Under the pieces are notes generated by a model that did no database searches, was not told the DNA's origin, and worked only from the letters and a program-made list of their open reading frames with translations. This document shows, in pieces, positions 1 through 8,490 of a DNA stretch of 64,000 nt. The position numbers and the translations under genes were made by a program. Numbering within the stretch: the first letter of the stretch is position 1; every line of letters starts with the position of its first letter. Origin of the DNA: Ostreococcus lucimarinus CCE9901 (Eukaryota > Chlorophyta > Mamiellophyceae > Mamiellales > Bathycoccaceae); the NCBI RefSeq assembly GCF_000092065.1, contig NC_009366.1, positions 474,964-538,963 of the forward strand, in the 5' to 3' direction.

Positions 1-18
1 CTCGAGGTTGAAGTCCAT
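1..18 (-). CDS. possible 5' end of a gene leaving the window
   Basis: On the minus strand an ATG at 18-16 opens MDFNLE and runs off the left edge. The 368 bases to its right, up to the acyltransferase start, contain no convincing coding sequence: they are CG-dinucleotide-rich and code only for Arg/Ala low complexity in every frame. The stretch would suit a divergent promoter. Six codons are too few to support a real call. Confidence 0.2.
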
Positions 19-386
19 GACGGCGCGAGCGCGCGCGCGGGCGTCGAGGAATGACGCGGAATTCGCCCAGAAGCGAGAAGCGCCGGCGACACTTCGACAC
101 GCGCGACGCGCGCGATCGTCGACGCGCGGTCGCGTCGACGCGCGACGACGCGCTCGGGACGCGCGACGATCGCGCGCGCGCGCGAACGCGCGACGCGAGC
201 GAACGACGCGGCGGCGTGCGCGTTTGAGAGATGCGTTTGACTGCGCAACTGTCGGGACATTCGGTGTCGCGCGCGCGCGCGAAATGCGGCGCGCGTGATG
301 CGCGCGAGCGCGCGAGCGCGCGGTGCGTCGGCGCGGGAAGCGGGAGCGCGCGTCTTGGACGCGGGCGAGGCGCTCGATCGACGTCG

Positions 387-1730
387 ATGGTCGTCGAGGC
401 GCGAGGGAAGGCGACGGGGCGCGAGGGCGACGCGCCTCGGACGCGCGAACGAGCGCGGAAGGGCTCGCGGATGGTCATCGCGCGCGCCGCGGGCGAAGGC
501 GTGAAGGTGGAGTCGGTGAAAAAACCGCGATTGCCCGCGCTGGACAGCGTGCGGTTCTTTTTGATCACGTACATCTCGGTCGGGCACTTTATCGCGTGCG
601 CGACGAAGAACGCGCTCGCGCTCGCGGCGTTTTCGCAAGTCAACGTCGTCGTCGGAGCGTTTTTCGTGCTCAGTGGGTACGTCGCGGCGTACACGACGAC
701 GGAGCTGGGCAAGTACGAAGCGCAGACGGGGCGATTACGCCCGACTCCAAAGTATTTCGTCAGTCGCGTGATGGGGTTTTATCCGCTGTACTTTGTCGTC
801 AACTGCGTCTTCGCGCCGATGTTTTTTTATGCGGATTCGTTTTACAACGGGCCGTTGACGGCCGCTGTGCACGGTTTCATGACGTTTACTCTCACCCAAG
901 CGTGGTTCCCCATGCACGCCGAGCTTTGGAACGCGCCGACGTGGTTTTTGAGCGCGTTCACGTTTGCCTTGGCGGCGATGCCGTTCGCGTTGCCGAGCGT
1001 GGCGCGCTTCAAGCGCGAGCACTTGCATTCGGTGTTCAAGGTGCTGATAATCGTGTCTCTCTTGGCGAAGATCGCGTACTCCTACGATCTCAACGCATGG
1101 GGCTTCATGGAAGGCATGATGTCCGCGAAGACGCACCCAAACTGGCTGTACTTTAACTCGGTGCGATTTTCACCCTTCAACGCTTTGATCGACGTCTTAC
1201 TCGGCGCCGTCGCCGCGCGAACCGTCATGGTGGACAGCGCCGAGGGCGAGTCCGTGCCGAAGCAAAACAAACTTTTGGCGTGCTCGGCGACGCCGTTGGT
1301 GGCCATGGTGGCGTTTCTAGCCGCTCGCGCGCTCGGCGTCGTCGCAGTCAACGACGCGTTATCGAGGACAATTTTCACCGTTTTGTTCTCCGCGTTCGCC
1401 GTCAACGTACACCGAGAGACGGTGCGCGAGGGCGGTGAGGGGTCTTTGGTCTCGAAGATTCTTTCGCTAAAACCTTTGGTGTACCTCGGAACGATTTCGT
1501 TCCCGATTTACATCTTACACGGTCCCATCGGTCAGGTGTTTTACAAGCGCGTCGTGGCGACGAAACTCTTCGGCAAGGTTTTCACCCAGTACCCGCAATT
1601 TTTCCCAATCTACCTCCTCATCGTTCTCGTCGCCGCCATGCTGACGCACGAGTTTTTCATTAAGAATAAAAAAGTGCAAGAGCTCAGTAAAGCGGTGAGC
1701 GACAAAGCCACGGCGGCGTTGACGGATTAA
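387..1730 (+). CDS. acyltransferase-3 family multi-pass membrane protein
   Basis: The protein begins its conserved part with LPALDSVRFFLITYISVGHF, the usual opening of the acyltransferase-3 (OafA/YrhL-like) family: a D/R pair before the first membrane helix and a GH pair in it. VVGAFFVLSGYV follows, the family's F-x-L-S-G-(Y/F) element. About ten hydrophobic helices follow, ending with a basic cytoplasmic tail (IKNKKVQELSKAV). The family moves acyl groups onto carbohydrate or lipid acceptors at membranes; the substrate here cannot be read from the sequence. The frame is open from 231, but residues before the Met at 387 (or the Met at 471) are Arg/Ala low complexity, so I prefer 387, giving 447 residues. 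A plastid or secretory leader within residues 1-45 is possible. Convergent with RPL22. Confidence 0.85.
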   Translation: MVVEARGKATGREGDAPRTRERARKGSRMVIARAAGEGVKVESVKKPRLPALDSVRFFLITYISVGHFIACATKNALALAAFSQVNVVVGAFFVLSGYVAAYTTTELGKYEAQTGRLRPTPKYFVSRVMGFYPLYFVVNCVFAPMFFYADSFYNGPLTAAVHGFMTFTLTQAWFPMHAELWNAPTWFLSAFTFALAAMPFALPSVARFKREHLHSVFKVLIIVSLLAKIAYSYDLNAWGFMEGMMSAKTHPNWLYFNSVRFSPFNALIDVLLGAVAARTVMVDSAEGESVPKQNKLLACSATPLVAMVAFLAARALGVVAVNDALSRTIFTVLFSAFAVNVHRETVREGGEGSLVSKILSLKPLVYLGTISFPIYILHGPIGQVFYKRVVATKLFGKVFTQYPQFFPIYLLIVLVAAMLTHEFFIKNKKVQELSKAVSDKATAALTD

Positions 1731-1931
1731 CGGCGAAAATCGTGTAAAACAATTTATCGAGACGACTTTTGTCTTTCATAAAAACGCTATCACCTCTTTT
1801 TTATATGCCTAGAGTGTTTCTTATCGGTTTCAAGCGAACGCGATCTAACGCGAACGCTCCCCCGGGTCTCACGACGCCCTCAAAGAGCGCGCTGACCAGC
1901 ACCCACGTCAACTTCGTCGCGAGGACGAAAT

Positions 1932-2603
1932 TTATTCTTCCTCGTTGTCGTCCGCGATGTTGAAGTATCTCAACTCGTACACGTTGCGTTCCTTGTTGGA
2001 CGCAATCACGCGCAACCAATCACGAACGTTGTGCTTCTTGAGGTACTTCTTCGTGAGGTACTTCATGTAGCGCTTGCTCATCGCGACTTCGCTCGTCACC
2101 GTCACCTTCGTCTTGTCGCTCGACACGCTCACCGCCTCGCCGAGCGCGCCCGCCTTACCACCAACCTTGATACGATCGGTGAGGAACGCGGTGAACGAAC
2201 CAATCTCCATAATCTTGTCCTCGACCTATTCGCATCAAAGAATATCGCATCGTCAGTCATCGTCCCTCGTCGTCGTCTCGAGTCGCGCGTTCGCCGCTCG
2301 CCCTGTATTTTAGGGTTTCACACGCACCGGCTTCGCGCAGTCGATGACAAAGGTGGAAACCTTCTTCTTCGTGTCTACGCCCGCGAAAACATCCCACGCA
2401 TCGTCAGTCGTCTCTCCAACTCGCTTCACTCGCGCGCATCCGCGTTCCCACGACGCGCGGCGGCGACGACGATCCATCCCGCCGATCGACCCATCGCGCG
2501 TCGGTCGCGCCCGCGCGCCGTTTCTCGACGCCGCGCCGCGCCGTCGTCGCGTTCGACGCGCCGTCGTCGCGGCGAGAATATCGTTCGCACCTTTCGGGGC
2601 CAT
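1932..2603 (-). CDS. RPL22: 60S ribosomal protein eL22, three exons
   Basis: Component of the cytosolic large ribosomal subunit. The long exon (2225-1932) encodes the eL22 core, including [32 protein letters not shown] and [11 protein letters not shown], with an acidic end DDNEEE. I reconstruct two upstream exons: 2603-2591 (MAPK plus one base) and 2374-2328 ([16 protein letters not shown]). Intron 1 is 2590-2375, donor GTGCGA and acceptor GCGTAG. Intron 2 is 2327-2226, donor GTGCGT and acceptor AATAG. The spliced product is 117 residues, the family's normal size, and reads [19 protein letters not shown] across the second junction, as eL22 does. Intron 2 carries a telo-box. The start lies 177 bases from DPY30, which is divergent. 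Splice sites are inferred from frame and homology, not RNA. Confidence 0.9.
2309..2318 (-). promoter_or_regulatory. telo-box inside RPL22 intron 2
   Basis: The minus strand reads AAACCCTAAA nine bases inside the donor side of RPL22 intron 2. Telo-boxes (AAACCCTA) are known in plants as elements of promoters and first introns of ribosomal-protein and other translation genes. Location in a ribosomal-protein intron fits that role; a chance match to telomere sequence cannot be excluded. Confidence 0.4.
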
Positions 2604-2780
2604 GATGTCGTCGACGGGCGCTGTCGCGCGCTTCAAAGAGGCGTCGCGCGACGGCGCGGTCGCCGCGGTCGATGCGTCTGTCGTCCGTGTGTGACTCGAG
2701 ACCGCACCGGACCAATCAACCACCGCGCGCGCCTCGGCGCCGCGCGCGTTCCCTCACACGACGACGCCGACGCGCGCGCG

Positions 2781-3099
2781 ATGGACGCGGCGACGGACGC
2801 GGACGCGGGTGCGATCGATCGACGCGACGCGCGCGCGCGGGCGAACGCGCGAACGCGCGAACGAACGACTGACGGCTGACACGTCGTCGACGACAGAGCG
2901 CCCGCCGCCGAGCCAAGACGCGCAGGACGCGCGCGATGAGGCCTCGGCGAAGGTGTACCTCGAAACTCACGTCACGAGCGTCCTGCACGACGCCCTGGTG
3001 GCGCTCAACGCCGCGCGCCCGGCGGACCCGCTCGCGTGGCTCGGCGAGTACCTCTTAAAAGAATCCGCCGCGCGAAAGGCGAAAGCCGACGCCGCGTGA
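2781..3099 (+). CDS. DPY30: DPY30-motif protein (COMPASS/dynein-type docking subunit), two exons
   Basis: The C-terminal ~50 residues carry a Dpy-30 motif: YLETHVTSVLHDALVALNAA then RPADPLAWLGEYLLKES, matching the YL-x8-L-x2-L-x5-RP-x-(D/N)P-x2-(F/W)L-x2-YLL pattern of the dimerisation helices. DPY30/Sdc1 is a subunit of histone H3K4 methyltransferase (COMPASS) complexes; the motif also occurs in axonemal proteins, less likely in a lineage thought to lack flagella. I propose exon 1 at 2781-2808 (MDAATDADA plus one base), an intron 2809-2896 (donor GTGCGA, two GACTGAC/GCTGAC branch-like sites, acceptor CGACAG) and exon 2 at 2897-3099. The 76-residue product resembles family size. Without the intron the motif has no ATG in frame, only a GTG at 2809. 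Confidence 0.8.
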
Positions 3100-3163
3100 G
3101 CGCGCGTAGTGAGTGTAACGCACATCGCATCGAATTGAATGGCAAAATGGAAAAATGGAAACC

Positions 3164-3178
3164 TGTCCACGACGGGGC
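3164..3178. repeat. 15-base duplicate of the tRNA-Arg 3' end
   Basis: TGTCCACGACGGGGC at 3164-3178 is repeated exactly at 3342-3356, where it is the complement of the acceptor and T-stem end of tRNA-Arg. A second duplication, TAGATGTCCAC, stands in tandem at 3328-3338 and 3339-3349 across the same tRNA end. Both look like remnants of local duplication or insertion at a tRNA 3' end. Confidence 0.45.
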
Positions 3179-3341
3179 GTCCATACTACCGGGACGGGGC
3201 GTCCCGCATGCGCGGCGAAAAAAAGTGCGCTCGGACTCGCGAGCGCGCGCGAGCGTCGTCAGCGCGCGGACGTACCGCTTCGGCGCGATGTCAACGACAA
3301 CCGTTCGCCCAAAAAAAAGATGCGTTTAGATGTCCACTAGA

Positions 3342-3442
3342 TGTCCACGACGGGGCTCGAACCCGCGGCCTTTTGATGACTCGCGCGTCGCTCGCGCGCT
3401 TCGCGTAGAAGTCAAACTATCTTCCAACTGATATACGTGGAC
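3342..3442 (-). tRNA. tRNA-Arg (anticodon UCU) with a 28-base intron
   Basis: Read on the minus strand, the acceptor arms GTCCACG and CGTGGAC pair perfectly (discriminator A). The D-arm is TATC-AGTTGGAA-GATA, the anticodon stem TTTGA/TCAAA, the variable loop AGGCC, and the T-arm GCGGG-TTCGAGC-CCCGT. The anticodon loop 5' part is CT-TCT-A, giving anticodon UCU (Arg, AGA codons). Between position 37 and 38 sits a 28-base intron, the canonical place for nuclear tRNA introns. Mature length is 73 bases and CCA is not encoded. The secondary structure was checked by eye only. Confidence 0.88.
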
Positions 3443-3450
3443 CGACCTGG

Positions 3451-3461
3451 GGATTGAACCC
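3451..3461 (-). other. orphan B-box / T-arm-like element upstream of tRNA-Arg
   Basis: The minus strand reads GGGTTCAATCC, a good match to an RNA polymerase III B box (GGTTCRANYCC), only 9 bases before the tRNA-Arg 5' end. Its T-stem would have two mismatches, and I find no matching 5' half or A box within ~150 bases on that strand, so a complete tRNA is not supported. It is likely a tRNA fragment. Confidence 0.3.
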
Positions 3462-3731
3462 GTATCAAACAGAACGTCGACCTAGGTAATTTTACCCAAA
3501 GCCGAGTCGCGATAACCGACGCGGGGCGTTTTCGGTTTATGTACGACGGCGTCGGCGCGCGTCGCGCGCGCGACGCGCGCGCGCGCTCGACACCCGTCGA
3601 CGCGCGGTCGACGCGCGCGCGCGCGACCGAAGCGACGCGTCGCGCGCGAGACAGAAGCGACGACTCGCGCGCGCGGTCGATCTCGAAACCGTCGAAGCGC
3701 GTCGAATCGAATCGAATCGAACGAGACAACG

Positions 3732-5024
3732 ATGGGTGTTGACGCGTCCGACGACGCGACGTCGCGCGCGCGACGCGTCTCGACGACGTCGACGAGCGAG
3801 CGACGCGGGACGGTGATGATGTCCATCGCGGTGATGGCGGTGTCGAGCCTGATGACGCTCGGGATCAAACGAGGGGTCGAGGGACGGGGATCTTCCGCGT
3901 TCGCGACGCCGTTCAAAGCCGCGCTCGGGCAGCGGATGAAGCACTCGACGTGGGACGAAAGTAATCAGCACGACGGTGGGAACGCCGCGGACGATGGATT
4001 TGTGTCGTACGAGCAACAGCGAGATTTCGAAGGACGCGAGTGGGCGTGGGAAAAGAGGATATCTTGCGATGGTCACGAGGCGTTGGATTTCGACGTCGAC
4101 GCCGTCGAGGAGGGGCGCAAGGCGCTTTGGCGGAACGCGTCGTTTTCGTTCCAGTTTTGGCGCACGCCTCGCTCGCGACACTTTCAGCTGTACGAGCAAG
4201 AAAACATACGCAATGCATTTTGCAAGGCGGGACAGTATCAGGTGAACATCGTGACGATGATGGACCACGCGGATTCGTGCGAGTTCGCGCGCGCGCACTA
4301 CGACAAGGGCGCCGAACAGTTTCCCAAGGATGCAAGTCAACATCTCGGGCGGGGCGCGTTTTATTGCGCCACTCGATCGATTTCGAATTTCCCTTACAAA
4401 CTCATGGCGGTATGCGGCGCTCGATCGATGATAGAGTTCAATCGCGTGGAGAACCTTGCCGCCGCCGTAAGGGGTGGCCAGTCCAACGCCGATTACAGCT
4501 TTCTGAACGCCTACTACGCCGACCCCGAGGATTTCGAAATCTCTTTGATTAATCATCGCATTTTCGACCCACAATTGAATCGCGCGTATCCTACGCAATT
4601 CCGTATGGGTTGTTACAAAGATGGCGCGGTCCGGCGTGCCAATAATTGTCAAGACGGAACGGCGTTTGAGCCGCGGCGCGTCATCTCAACGCGTCTGATG
4701 GGCGGCACGGTGGCTGCCGTTGTGAAGATTGGCTACGGTTATAGTCATTTGACCCGTCGCTGGGTTCCTCTTCAAGGTCAAGGCGAGCGTTGGTCGCTCG
4801 ATGACGATGGACTGGTGGTGGAGAGAAGGAGAAAGAGGGCGAAAGGGTGCGTATGCCCGAGCGACGAGGAAGCCATGACGCAAATGGCGCACCACGATGC
4901 TTTCAAGCATTTTCTCGCTTTTGAGGAAAACGCTGACCGAACCATAGGCACAACGAAAATGCACGAGTACGGCTCGTGTCATTGGGTAGACTTCGGACGA
5001 ACGAAGAGGAAACTCGTGGATTGA
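3732..5024 (+). CDS. unrecognised type II membrane protein
   Basis: I do not recognise the family. The 430-residue protein starts with a ~27-residue Ser/Thr/Arg-rich segment, then one hydrophobic helix (TVMMSIAVMAVSSLMTLGI, about residues 27-45), then a large domain. This layout is usual for Golgi type II proteins such as glycosyltransferases. The soluble part has many Cys residues (SCDGHE, AFCKAG, DSCEFA, FYCATR, AVCGAR, MGCYKDG, NNCQDG, CVCPSD, GSCHW), suggesting disulfides in the secretory lumen, and aromatic-rich stretches such as FSFQFWRTP and NAYYADPEDFE. No DxD-type metal site stands out. It ends 38 bases before PEP carboxylase ends on the other strand. The ATG at 3732 is the first in a frame whose upstream part is low-complexity. 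Confidence 0.75.
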   Translation: MGVDASDDATSRARRVSTTSTSERRGTVMMSIAVMAVSSLMTLGIKRGVEGRGSSAFATPFKAALGQRMKHSTWDESNQHDGGNAADDGFVSYEQQRDFEGREWAWEKRISCDGHEALDFDVDAVEEGRKALWRNASFSFQFWRTPRSRHFQLYEQENIRNAFCKAGQYQVNIVTMMDHADSCEFARAHYDKGAEQFPKDASQHLGRGAFYCATRSISNFPYKLMAVCGARSMIEFNRVENLAAAVRGGQSNADYSFLNAYYADPEDFEISLINHRIFDPQLNRAYPTQFRMGCYKDGAVRRANNCQDGTAFEPRRVISTRLMGGTVAAVVKIGYGYSHLTRRWVPLQGQGERWSLDDDGLVVERRRKRAKGCVCPSDEEAMTQMAHHDAFKHFLAFEENADRTIGTTKMHEYGSCHWVDFGRTKRKLVD

Positions 5025-5062
5025 TTTTAGCCGTAGGTAGTATTAATGAAATTTCGATGTTG

Positions 5063-8000
5063 TCACCCAGTGTTTTGCATCCCGGCTGCGATGCCCTTCA
5101 TCGTGATTTTTAAAACGTCGTTCACCGCGCCCTTGTAATTGTAATCTTGGAACGGGTAACCCTCGAGCAAGGTGATCTTGACTTTTTGCATGCTTAGCTT
5201 ATCGCCATCTTCTTCATTTTCAAGCGCGCGAGCGGCGATGAGATATCGCACTTGACACACGTTGAGCGGCGTGATGTACAGCGACCGCTTGTGAAGTTTG
5301 TGAGCGAGCTTTTTATGCACCTGAACCGCCTCGTTCGCCTCGACTTTTTCTGGTTTGGCGAGCAAACCGATATGCTCGGAGACGGCGAGGATGCAATCGA
5401 TGCTTTCTTGAAGCTCGCCGCGCAGACTGGCGCCGAAGTCGTGCAATTTTGGATCGACAAGGGCTCTTTCGTAATACGCCACGACGACGGGATCCGCCTT
5501 GGCGAGCACCATCTCCACTAAATCGATCGTCACCTCAAAGAAAGGCCAACTTTTGTACATGTCCCTCAGCGTTTCCAGTTCGCCTTCGTCGATCAAGCGT
5601 CTGAATGATGTGGAAATTCCGAGCCAGACTGGCAAGTGGAATCGCGACTGCGTCCACGCGAAAATCCACGGAATTGCTCGAAGAGCGGTGACGCCCGCAC
5701 TCGGTTTACGCTTGGCCGGTCGAGAACCGATGTTGAGCGATCCAAGCTCGGCTCCAGGCGTGGCCTGTGCAAAGTATCCGACGAAATCAGGGGTTTCGAA
5801 CACAGTCTTACGATAATGCGCGCATGAGTATTCGCTCATTCTATCCATGACTCGGCGCCATTCATCGCGAGGATGCGCCGGCGGCTTCAACGTGTGCTCC
5901 AGAACGGACGCCGTGTACAAATCCAGAGTGTGAAAACAGTTTTCTTTTTCACCGAAGTCGGTTTCGATCACTTCTCCTTGCACGGTGACTCTGATGCTAC
6001 CATTCACAGTGCCTGGAGGCTGAGACAACATGGCAATGTGCGCTGGACCTCCCCCGCGACCTACGGTGCCTCCGCGACCGTGAAACAGGGTGAGCGCAAC
6101 GTCAAACTCCTTCCCTGCCGCCACGACGCGTTCTTGACCATCGTACAGCGCCCATGCTGCAGCCATGCGACCAGCGTCTTTTCCACTATCCGAATACCCG
6201 ATCATAACCTCTTGGAATCCCGCGATGTGGTCGTGATACCACTTCACGGAGAAGAGCTGGCGCAACACGCGCGGGGCGTCGTTCAGATCGTCGAGTCGCT
6301 CAAAGAGCGGTGCAACGCGAAGAAGATCCTGTTTGCGACAGCCACACTCGCGCTGTAATAATACAACTGCCAAAACATCGCTGGCACTTGTCGCCATGGA
6401 TATAACGTACGTTCCGAGGGCACCCGGGCACGTTTGTTGCAAGTGCGCAATCATCTTACACGTGTCCAGGACTTCTCGAACGTCGTCCGAGCATTCGAGG
6501 TCGGAAGGTAAAAGTGGCCGCTTGCTCTCAAGCTCGCGTGTCAGGAACTCAATTTTCTGTTCCTCACTCCATTCGAGGTACGATCCGAGGCCGATGTACC
6601 TGGTCACCGCGTCCAAAGCCTCGGCGTGGCGATCAGATTCTTGCCGGATATCGAGTTTGACCAGCCCCAACCCAAAGCACTGCACTTGGCGAATGACGTC
6701 GAGAAGATAGGCGTTGGCAATTTGAGCGTCACCGACTTCGATGAGAGACTCGTAGCACACCACCAAGGGTGCGAACAGTTCGTCCTTGGAACGAATGATA
6801 GTCTCGTCGTTCATGTCGATGTTGACGTCGTTGTCCGCGATGCAACGCTGCAACGCCTCTCGCGTGTTGTAAAGCTTGTCTCGAAGTTCAGCCAAGATGA
6901 CGCGGTAAGGCTCGTGCTCGGGAATGGCCTTCCAAAAGTCATCGTAGTTTCGCTTCTTGCGCTCTTCGAAGATCGTAAAGTTGTCCGTTTCCGAGTTCTC
7001 CAAGATGTCCTTTGCCAACGCCTTGACGGCGTCGTTGCATCGCCACATGGACAAATCGAAAATCAGACGCTGAATCGCTCGGAAGAGTAGGTTAACCCCT
7101 TGCACACGGGCCAAGAGAACGACGTCGCGCGTACATGATGCCGTGACGTATGGGTTGCCGTCACGATCACCACCCATCCACGACCCGAACGTAACGATGG
7201 ATCTGTCGAGCGGCAAACGAGGGCATCCGTTTGCCAAGAGCGACGTGTCCACGCGACGCATGAAAGTTGGGATGCCATCCCAGATGGTTTGCTGAAAGTA
7301 CGTCAGACCCGCGCGCATTTCGTCTTGAGGCTTCGGTGGCGTGCGGCGGATCTCATCTGTGCGCCACGCCGAGGCGACCTTCGATCGAATCTCGTCCAAA
7401 ACTTCTGCACGCTCGTATCGCGAAAGGCGAAATCGTTGCAGCTGCAACAGCTTTTCACGAATTATTCCGAAAGATTTCAACATCGACCGTCTCAAGGCTT
7501 GCGTGGGGTGGGCGGTGAGCACTAAATCAACGTGCTGCACCGCTAAAGCGCTGTAGATTTCCTCCGTCGACTTCCCGGCTCGAAGCAAACCTTTAATCGC
7601 GCCGTTCGTCGTCTTTGCCGGCCCTCGCGGAATATCGTCCAAACGTCTGTGTCTTTCCTCCATCGCGTTCGCCACTTGCTCGGAAATATTGTGCAGATTC
7701 AACAGATTCGAGTACGCCGACGCGAACTGCAACGATTCATCCACTTCCATCGTCTCCAACATCGCCTGCATCGCGTCGAAATCCTTCGGGTCGTGCGAGC
7801 TGCCAAACTTTTCGCTCGCCTCGTACACGCTCTTCAACTGCCCCAAAAACTTATCTCCCGCCGTCTCCCTCACCACGGCGAAGAAGATCGTCCGAAGCAG
7901 TTCATCACACTCCTCAATCACGTCGTGCGCGTTGAACTCCTTCGTCTCTCCCCTACCGCTCAGATAACTCGACGACCGCGCCAGGGCGTCCAGCGCCTCG

Positions 8001-8086
8001 CCCTCCTCGCTCGCGAACAACGACCCCGTCCGTTTATGCGACGTTATCTTCGCCTTATCCTTCCCACTGAACACCGCCTTCAACAT
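5063..8086 (-). CDS. PPC: phosphoenolpyruvate carboxylase, plant-type
   Basis: Catalyses irreversible carboxylation of phosphoenolpyruvate with bicarbonate to oxaloacetate, feeding the citric-acid cycle and amino-acid synthesis. Signatures in order: LTAHPTQALRRSML with the catalytic His (~residue 187); GSWMGGDRDGNPYVTAS (~305); MIGYSDSGKDAGRMAAAWAL; FHGRGGTVGRGGGPAH with the catalytic loop (~667); SLNIGSRPAKRK; and the C-terminal QNTG tetrapeptide of plant-type enzymes. The frame is open to 8374, but the extra 96 residues are Arg/Asp-rich low complexity. The Met at 8086 gives 1,007 residues, near the family's ~970. The classical N-terminal phosphorylation motif (acid-base-x-x-SIDAQLR) is absent; only RTGSLF occurs near the start. 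Divergent from argininosuccinate lyase with a 404-base gap. Confidence 0.95.
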   Translation of the reverse strand: MLKAVFSGKDKAKITSHKRTGSLFASEEGEALDALARSSSYLSGRGETKEFNAHDVIEECDELLRTIFFAVVRETAGDKFLGQLKSVYEASEKFGSSHDPKDFDAMQAMLETMEVDESLQFASAYSNLLNLHNISEQVANAMEERHRRLDDIPRGPAKTTNGAIKGLLRAGKSTEEIYSALAVQHVDLVLTAHPTQALRRSMLKSFGIIREKLLQLQRFRLSRYERAEVLDEIRSKVASAWRTDEIRRTPPKPQDEMRAGLTYFQQTIWDGIPTFMRRVDTSLLANGCPRLPLDRSIVTFGSWMGGDRDGNPYVTASCTRDVVLLARVQGVNLLFRAIQRLIFDLSMWRCNDAVKALAKDILENSETDNFTIFEERKKRNYDDFWKAIPEHEPYRVILAELRDKLYNTREALQRCIADNDVNIDMNDETIIRSKDELFAPLVVCYESLIEVGDAQIANAYLLDVIRQVQCFGLGLVKLDIRQESDRHAEALDAVTRYIGLGSYLEWSEEQKIEFLTRELESKRPLLPSDLECSDDVREVLDTCKMIAHLQQTCPGALGTYVISMATSASDVLAVVLLQRECGCRKQDLLRVAPLFERLDDLNDAPRVLRQLFSVKWYHDHIAGFQEVMIGYSDSGKDAGRMAAAWALYDGQERVVAAGKEFDVALTLFHGRGGTVGRGGGPAHIAMLSQPPGTVNGSIRVTVQGEVIETDFGEKENCFHTLDLYTASVLEHTLKPPAHPRDEWRRVMDRMSEYSCAHYRKTVFETPDFVGYFAQATPGAELGSLNIGSRPAKRKPSAGVTALRAIPWIFAWTQSRFHLPVWLGISTSFRRLIDEGELETLRDMYKSWPFFEVTIDLVEMVLAKADPVVVAYYERALVDPKLHDFGASLRGELQESIDCILAVSEHIGLLAKPEKVEANEAVQVHKKLAHKLHKRSLYITPLNVCQVRYLIAARALENEEDGDKLSMQKVKITLLEGYPFQDYNYKGAVNDVLKITMKGIAAGMQNTG

Positions 8087-8490
8087 CGCGCGTTTCTTTA
8101 TCGCCTCCCTCGTCTCCGGTATCGCTCGCGCGTCGTCCCTCGCGCTCGGCGCGTCGTCCCTCGCCGTCCGAAGTCCCGCCTTCGCGTCGTTCGGTCCCTC
8201 GCGTTCGCGTCTCTTTCCTTTCCTTCGCCCGTCGCTTTCTCGCTCGTTCGGTCGTCCGTCGTTCGGTGCGTCGCGCGCGTCCGTCACCGGTCGCGCGTCG
8301 CGTCGAAGCGCGTCGCCGCGCCGTCGTGTGCGCGCGATCGTCGGCGGTTGGCGTCGGCGGGCGCGCTCGCACACGCGGGTGTTTTCTAGGGTCTAGGGCA
8401 TCGCGCTGGGCGTCCCGCCGCGGCGCGCGTGGACGACGCGGCGGAGCGCGACGCGACGACGACGACGACGACGCGACGACGACGACGGTG
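8087..8490. other. PEPC / ASL divergent intergenic region
   Basis: No gene supported. Both open frames extend into this 404-base stretch, but the encoded sequence is Arg/Asp/Ser low complexity. It must hold both 5' UTRs and promoters. TCTAGGGTCTAGGGC at 8388-8402 resembles degenerate telomere-type sequence. A CGA-triplet run (8449-8487) lies just before the ASL start. Confidence 0.4.

Noticed and set aside
2031-2879. 282-residue plus-strand ORF across RPL22
   Set aside because: Antisense shadow; eL22 on the other strand is unmistakable. Only the ATG at 2781 near its end is used, as DPY30 exon 1.
3342-3500. A permuted tRNA gene (3' half upstream of 5' half)
   Set aside because: The 5' acceptor GTCCACG pairs perfectly with a downstream CGTGGAC, not with the upstream B-box fragment, so the gene is conventional with an ordinary intron.
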